40,308 nt of DNA, taken from NCBI GenBank assembly GCA_030452985.1, contig JAKDLG010000027.1, positions 1 through 40,308 on the forward strand, given 5' to 3'. The notes beneath the pieces are model-generated. The model was not told the DNA's origin and made no database searches. It saw nothing but the letters and a program-made list of their open reading frames with translations. The position numbers and the translations under genes are program-made. Every line of letters begins with the position of its first letter. Position 1 is the stretch's first letter. Source of the stretch: Humibacillus sp. GTDB taxonomy: Bacteria > Actinomycetota > Actinomycetes > Actinomycetales > Dermatophilaceae. Shown one piece after another: positions 36,733 to 40,308 of this stretch.

Positions 36733-36758
36733 GTCGACCCGGTCGACGAAGATGCTAG
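36733..36758 (-). promoter_or_regulatory. MFS promoter with a 15-bp palindrome
   Basis: The minus-strand -10-like TAGCAT is at 36758-36753. Starting at the predicted start site, a perfect palindrome GTCGACC-C-GGTCGAC occupies 36733-36747. The position is right for a repressor operator. The MFS 5' leader would be about 65 nt. Confidence 0.4.
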
Positions 36759-36770
36759 TCGGGCACGCGC

Positions 36771-36776
36771 TACCGT
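36771..36776 (+). promoter_or_regulatory. -10 element of the PemK/MazF-like gene
   Basis: TACCGT followed by 7 nt and ATG 36784, divergent from the MFS promoter 13 bp away. Confidence 0.55.
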
Positions 36777-36783
36777 GACCCGC

Positions 36784-37347
36784 ATGTCCAGCACCCTTGG
36801 CCGACTGACCCGATTCGTTCGTGATCTGGTGGCACCGCAGAGCCGGTCCCGGCCGGCGGACTCGAAGCGACCGGCATCCTTGAAAGGCACCACCGGAACC
36901 CCCGCTCGGGCCGGTGCGGCATCCGCCTCTGATGTGGTTGCTTACCCGGGCGACGCGAATCAGCTGCCTGACACCCGCTACGCACCGAAGCCCGACGGTC
37001 GGCCCGACCCGGGCGAGATCGTGTGGACCTGGGTTCCCTACGAGGAGGACCACACCCAGGGAAAGGACCGACCGGTGCTGGTGATCGGCCGCGACGACGA
37101 AGGACTGGTTGCGCTGGCGCTGACGAGCAAGGACCACGACCGTGACGAGCAGCAGGAGCGCCGGGCCGGCCGCGAGTGGGTCGACATCGGCACCGGAGCC
37201 TGGGATCGCAAAGGTCGCCCGAGCGAGGTTCGGGTCAACCGGCTGATCCGGGTCGACCCCGAGGCGGTGCGCCGCGAAGGCTCAGTCCTCCCCCGCGATC
37301 GCTACGACCTCGTCATTGCCGGTGCCCGCGCCAGCGTGCGGCGCTGA
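36784..37347 (+). CDS. PemK/MazF-like protein without adjacent antitoxin
   Basis: 187 residues. The C-terminal 110 residues resemble the MazF/PemK fold: PDPGEIVWTWVPYEED, then DRPVLVIGRDDEGLVALALT, and VNRLIRVDPEAVR near the end. The N-terminal 75 residues are an extra Ser/Arg/Pro-rich arm not found in the ribonuclease toxins. No small antitoxin ORF lies upstream: the gene is preceded only by a leaderless promoter. The Arg in DRPVLVIG is in the usual place, but I cannot assign catalytic activity. Rather than a classical toxin, a housekeeping or regulatory relative is plausible because such genes are found near rpsT in other Actinobacteria (from memory). Confidence 0.72.
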   Translation: MSSTLGRLTRFVRDLVAPQSRSRPADSKRPASLKGTTGTPARAGAASASDVVAYPGDANQLPDTRYAPKPDGRPDPGEIVWTWVPYEEDHTQGKDRPVLVIGRDDEGLVALALTSKDHDRDEQQERRAGREWVDIGTGAWDRKGRPSEVRVNRLIRVDPEAVRREGSVLPRDRYDLVIAGARASVRR

Positions 37348-37403
37348 CCCGACCCAGCTGAATGGATGCCTTGACCTGCACGTGCGCGGGTGGCCAACAA
37401 CAA

Positions 37404-37437
37404 AACGGGCCCGCCACCCTGAGGTGAGGGGCCCGTT
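37404..37437 (-). terminator. Rho-independent terminator of rpsT
   Basis: Perfect 9-bp stem AACGGGCCC / GGGCCCGTT (37437-37429 with 37412-37404), with an inner CACC/GGTG stem in the loop, followed on the minus strand by TTTTGTTG. It may also stop transcripts arriving from the convergent PemK-like gene. Confidence 0.9.
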
Positions 37438-37451
37438 CAGAAGTGCGGAAC

Positions 37452-37712
37452 TCAGAGTGACGCGGCCTTCTTGGCCATCGCCGACTTCTTGTTGGCCGCC
37501 TGGTTCTGGTGGATGACACCCTTGGACACGGCCTTGTCGAGCTTCTTCGAGGCGGTCTTGAGGGCGTCGGCGGCAGCGTCCTTGTCGCCGGTCGCCGCCG
37601 CTTCGCGGAACTTGCGGTTCCACGTGCGAAGCTCACTCTTGACCGCACGGTTGCGTTCGGTGCGCTTCGCGTTGGTCTTGATGCGCTTGATCTGCGACTT
37701 GATGTTTGCCAC
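37452..37712 (-). CDS. rpsT: 30S ribosomal protein S20
   Basis: Primary 16S rRNA-binding protein of the small subunit, 86 residues, very basic and helical ([20 protein letters not shown] at the start; [20 protein letters not shown] near the end). It begins with GTG 37712 and has only a weak ribosome-binding site (AAAGATCC region), as is common for S20 genes that are repressed by their own product. It has its own promoter about 140 nt upstream and a strong terminator, so it is a monocistronic unit. Location between lepA and holA is conserved. Confidence 0.97.
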   Translation of the reverse strand: MANIKSQIKRIKTNAKRTERNRAVKSELRTWNRKFREAAATGDKDAAADALKTASKKLDKAVSKGVIHQNQAANKKSAMAKKAASL

Positions 37713-37852
37713 GTAAGGATCTTTCGTTTGGTCTGGTGGTTGCCGTTAGAGGGCGGCTGTCTGCTCGGGACCGGGCGATGGGGCGCCCTTGCGTGAGCAG
37801 TTGACACGTGTTGATGCAATGCGCGCACGACCCAGCGCGCTCGCGGAGGCCA

Positions 37853-37882
37853 AATCTAGCAGCGCCGGGTGGACCATTCCAA
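37853..37882 (-). promoter_or_regulatory. rpsT promoter
   Basis: Minus strand: TTGGAA (-35, 37882-37877), an 18-bp spacer, TAGATT (-10, 37858-37853). The transcript would carry a 5' leader of about 135 nt before GTG 37712, long enough for translational autoregulation. Confidence 0.6.
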
Positions 37883-37914
37883 ACCGAAGGATGCCGCTCG
37901 CACGGCGTTGACCT

Positions 37915-38090
37915 GCGCGTCGCGCGGCGCGTCGCGCAGTCGGTGTCGTCGGGGCCACACCCTTCGCGCGTCGCGCGGCGCGTCGCGCAGTCGGTGTCGT
38001 CGAGGCCACACCCTTCGCGCGTCGCGCGGCGCGTCGCGCAGTCGGTGTCGTCGAGACCACACCCTTCGCGCGTCGCGCGGCGCGTCGCGC
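37915..38090. repeat. Intergenic 51-bp repeat array 2 (four cores)
   Basis: Four identical 23-bp cores at 37915-37937, 37966-37988, 38017-38039 and 38068-38090, spaced exactly 51 bp. On the plus strand each reads GCGCGTCGCGC-G-GCGCGTCGCGC; on the minus strand it is the core of array 1 with one base changed. The 28-bp connecting segments are nearly identical to each other (AGTCGGTGTCGTCG and CCACACCCTTC, with changes at one or two positions). The last core is 21 bp from the holA stop; with its flanks it can form a long hairpin (CCCTTC with GAAGGG at the base). The array ends just upstream of the rpsT promoter. Confidence 0.95.
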
Positions 38091-38111
38091 AGAAAGGGCG
38101 CGTGGACGCAG

Positions 38112-39071
38112 CTAGCGGATGCCGCGAGCGCGGGTCACGGTCAGAATCGCGCGCTCGACGGCGTAGACCGGGTCACGGCCACCGCCCTTGACCTCGAAGT
38201 CGGCGGCGGCCACCGCCTGCAGCGCCACGCCGAGACCGTCACCGCTCCAATGGCCGACCGTCCGGCGGGCCTTGTCGATCTGCCACGGGGCCATCCCGAG
38301 GCTCTTGGCCAGCTGGGCCGAGCTACCCCGTCCGGCCGAGCCGACCTTGATGAGCTGACGCAGCTGCGAGGCGAGCACGGCCACGATCGGCACCGGGTCG
38401 ACACCCGAGGCGATGGCGTGGCGCAGCAGCCGGAGCGCCTCGCCGGTCTGGCCCGCGACGGTGGCGTCGGCGACCCGGAAGCCGGTCGCCTCGACCTTGC
38501 CGCCGTGGTAGGTGTCGACCACAGCGTCGTCGATCGTCCCCTCAGTGTCGGCAACCAGCTGGGCGCAGGCCGAGGCGAGCTCACGCAGGTCTTTGCCGAC
38601 CGCCTCGATGAGGGCGCGCACTCCTTCCCCGGTGATCTTGCGTCGAGCGGCAGCGAACTCGCGCTGCACGAAGTCGGTCTTGTCGCGGTCGGACTTGATG
38701 GCCGGACACTCGACGACAGTGGCCCCCGCCTTCTTCATGGCATCGATGATCCTGCGCCCCCTCGGCCCGCCGCCGTGCACGACGACGAGCGAGACGTCGG
38801 GCGCAGGGGCGGCCACCAGACCGAGCACATCGAGCTGCAGCTCGTCAGTGGCCTCGTGGACGTCGCGCACCACGATGCAGGTATCACCACCGAAGAGCGA
38901 CGGGCTGGCGTGCACCTGGATCGAGCCCGGCTCGTAGGTCGCTGCCTCGAGCGTGATGACCTCGACGTCGGCTACCTTGGCCCCGGAGAGCACCGTCGCG
39001 AGGGCCCGTTCGGCCAAGACCTCCTCCGGCCCACTGATGAGCACCAGCGGTGGAACGGCAGCGGTCGACAT
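38112..39071 (-). CDS. holA: DNA polymerase III subunit delta (HolA)
   Basis: Clamp-loader subunit that opens the beta clamp. It is 319 residues from ATG 39071. It begins MSTAAVPPLVLISGPEEVLA and shows ERALATVLSG, HASPSLFGGDTCIVVRDVHE and VSLVVVHGGGPRGRRIIDAM in the AAA+-like N-terminal domain. The helical collar region (LRLLRHAIASGVDPVPIVAV, LASQLRQLIKVGSAG) and a C-terminal KARRTVGHWSG segment follow. The ATG at 39101 is a possible longer start, but homologues begin closer to VLISGPEE. Followed after its stop by array 2. Confidence 0.93.
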   Translation of the reverse strand: MSTAAVPPLVLISGPEEVLAERALATVLSGAKVADVEVITLEAATYEPGSIQVHASPSLFGGDTCIVVRDVHEATDELQLDVLGLVAAPAPDVSLVVVHGGGPRGRRIIDAMKKAGATVVECPAIKSDRDKTDFVQREFAAARRKITGEGVRALIEAVGKDLRELASACAQLVADTEGTIDDAVVDTYHGGKVEATGFRVADATVAGQTGEALRLLRHAIASGVDPVPIVAVLASQLRQLIKVGSAGRGSSAQLAKSLGMAPWQIDKARRTVGHWSGDGLGVALQAVAAADFEVKGGGRDPVYAVERAILTVTRARGIR

Positions 39072-39213
39072 GACGTCAACCTTGCCACGGGCGACCGACA
39101 TCGTGAGTCACCCTGACACACCTCGTGCGTGTTCACTCGCCAGCAGAGCCCGTCAGCCTCTCCCCTCGCCCGCTTCACCCCCGTCATCTCGAAAGTGCAG
39201 GTCAGCTCTCACC

Positions 39214-40233
39214 ATGGTCTCGATCGTCTTCGCCCTGTTGCTCGTCGCCGTCGGTGTCGTGCTGCTGCGCCTGAGGAACCACAAGTGGAACCTGCACCGC
39301 TACGCCGCGATCCCCTTCGCACTGGCCGTGATCCTGTTCGGCAGCGCCTGCTTCTACCGCCTGGATGCCGGTGAGGCCGCAGTGACCAAGACCTTCGGAA
39401 CGGTGGGCGACGACGCGATCAGTGCCACCGGCATCCACCTCAAGGCCCCGTGGCAGGACCTCATCGTCTTCGACATCCGCAACCAGACGATCTCGCTCGC
39501 AGAGGGCGAGTCCTCCGGGCGCGTGTCGACGGTCACGAGCGACAACGCCACCGTGGTCTACGACGTGACGATCCGCTACTCGCTCAACCCGACGATGCTG
39601 CCCGAGATCATCCGGCAGTACCCCGACCAGGAGACCTTCATCAGCCGCGCCGTGCTGCCCGGCGTCTCCTCCGTCACCCGTGACGCGCCCACCACCCTCA
39701 CCGCAGCCACCGTGCGACAGTCGCGCACCGACCTCGCCAAGCGCATCACCACCGGCCTCGAGACCCGCCTCGGAGACGTCGGTGTCACCGTCGAGCAGGT
39801 CGACCCGAAGGCGATCACGCTCGACCAGACCGTGCAGGCCAACTACGACAAGGTGCAGAGCTCGCTCGCGAACGCGGAGGCGGCCAAGGCCGACCTGCAG
39901 ACGGCCCTCGCCGACGCCGAGATCACCAAGACGGAGGCTCAGGCCACCTCTGACGCCGACCAGATCATCCGCTGCGGCGCCACCTCGACGTCGAAGGAGG
40001 AACTGATCAACGGCAAGAAGGTGACGGCCGTCAAGGTGGTACCGGTGCCGTCGGAGAAGTGCCAGAACCGCCTCAACGAGCAGGTGCTGATGAGCAAGTA
40101 CATCGACATGCTCAAGGAGCACACCGGCTCGCTCATCGTGGTGCCGCAGGGCACCCAGAACCTGCTGCAGCTGCCCTCGCCCGCGGGTGCGGCCGGCGCC
40201 ACGCCGACGCCCTCCCCCAGCCCCAAGCCGTAG
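39214..40233 (+). CDS. SPFH/prohibitin-domain membrane protein
   Basis: 339 residues. Two hydrophobic helices open the protein (about 2-18, IVFALLLVAVGVVLL, and 29-46, IPFALAVILFGSACFY), followed by an SPFH domain at about 50-200 (RLDAGEAAVTKTFGTVGDD, TVVYDVTIRYSLNP, RTDLAKRITTGLETRLGDVG). A helical stretch rich in Ala/Asp/Thr follows (YDKVQSSLANAEAAKADLQT), a likely coiled coil. The C-terminal third carries two Cys (IIRCGATS and SEKCQNRL) and ends in a Thr/Pro/Ser tail. It probably forms large ring-like assemblies in the membrane. Start ATG 39214 has no good ribosome-binding site. It is divergent from holA, a position often held by comEA/comEC elsewhere. Confidence 0.85.
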   Translation: MVSIVFALLLVAVGVVLLRLRNHKWNLHRYAAIPFALAVILFGSACFYRLDAGEAAVTKTFGTVGDDAISATGIHLKAPWQDLIVFDIRNQTISLAEGESSGRVSTVTSDNATVVYDVTIRYSLNPTMLPEIIRQYPDQETFISRAVLPGVSSVTRDAPTTLTAATVRQSRTDLAKRITTGLETRLGDVGVTVEQVDPKAITLDQTVQANYDKVQSSLANAEAAKADLQTALADAEITKTEAQATSDADQIIRCGATSTSKEELINGKKVTAVKVVPVPSEKCQNRLNEQVLMSKYIDMLKEHTGSLIVVPQGTQNLLQLPSPAGAAGATPTPSPSPKP

Positions 40234-40308
40234 TCTCACCGGCCGCCGGTCGTCAGCAACGCCCCGCGCCGGCCAACACACCGAGCAGTCGTCAACTCAC
40301 CGGGTGGT
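40234..40308. other. 3' flank of the SPFH gene, no gene seen
   Basis: A short hairpin (ACCGG/CCGGT, 3-nt loop, 40238-40250) follows the stop by a few bases. No T-run, so terminator function is uncertain. Nothing else recognisable before the window edge. Confidence 0.3.

Noticed and set aside
37801..37806. TTGACA on the plus strand as a promoter into array 2
   Set aside because: No -10 element at a suitable distance and no plus-strand gene before 39214.
37746..38060. 104-codon Arg/Ala-rich ORF through array 2
   Set aside because: It begins inside the repeat, crosses the rpsT promoter and ends in its leader; more likely a by-product of the 51-bp period. Kept only as a question in the findings.
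35326..38090. CRISPR arrays
   Set aside because: Regular 51-bp spacing and short palindromic repeats resemble CRISPR, but the 28-bp 'spacers' within an array are nearly identical to each other and no cas genes are present.

Overview
The window is GC-rich, densely packed chromosomal DNA from an actinobacterium. Gene content, the 'AxxxT, then 6-7 nt, then start codon' leaderless promoters, and the order glyS / znuACB-zur / uppS / recO / leuA / era / ybeY / phoH / hrcA-dnaJ / hemW / lepA / rpsT / holA all point that way. That order is the conserved actinobacterial housekeeping block as I know it from Streptomyces and relatives. An Intrasporangiaceae/Dermatophilaceae-type genus is a reasonable guess but cannot be fixed from the sequence alone. 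I recognised no tRNA, rRNA, CRISPR, insertion sequence or prophage.

Layout. 1-4309: the start of glyS (minus, cut by the window edge), a small membrane protein, and a zinc-uptake operon znuA-znuC-znuB-zur. Its four genes are joined by ATGA overlaps and preceded by a 35-bp Zur-type palindrome. 4318-8654: uppS, recO and leuA on the minus strand with an AlkB-type dioxygenase on plus; leuA has a leucine-codon leader peptide and a perfect 11-bp attenuator stem. 8799-16054: an M20 amidohydrolase (plus), then on minus a small acidic protein, era, a CNNM/CBS protein, ybeY, phoH, an S10-type peptidase and a HIT protein. 16120-18074: an ECF sigma factor overlapping a membrane-anchored GerMN-Gmad2 protein that is probably its partner. 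18097-22327: rsmE, dnaJ, hrcA (with a CIRCE operator) and a DUF3097 protein. 22340-27585: a secreted CHAP protein with three beta repeats, an aldehyde dehydrogenase, hemW and a membrane-anchored protein with a glycine every fourth residue. 27790-31929: a PTP-like phosphatase, a VOC protein with an AraC regulator, and lepA. 32148-37347: an accessory-looking stretch with an M48 protease, a TetR-P450 pair, an MFS exporter and a PemK/MazF-like protein. 37452-40233: rpsT, holA and an SPFH-domain membrane protein.

Functionally, most of the window is translation, ribosome maturation, heat shock and DNA maintenance. Several self-contained regulatory units are readable: Zur/zinc uptake, leucine attenuation, HrcA/CIRCE, ECF sigma with a membrane partner, and a TetR regulator with two operator-like palindromes in its own promoter.

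The least explained structure is a pair of intergenic arrays (35326-35450 and 37915-38090). Both have an exact 51-bp period and a shared 23-bp nearly palindromic core, and both lie 15-22 bp after the stop codon of a minus-strand gene. A window-wide excess of apparently leaderless genes (about sixteen) is the other pattern worth testing. I did not find a clearly new multi-gene system.
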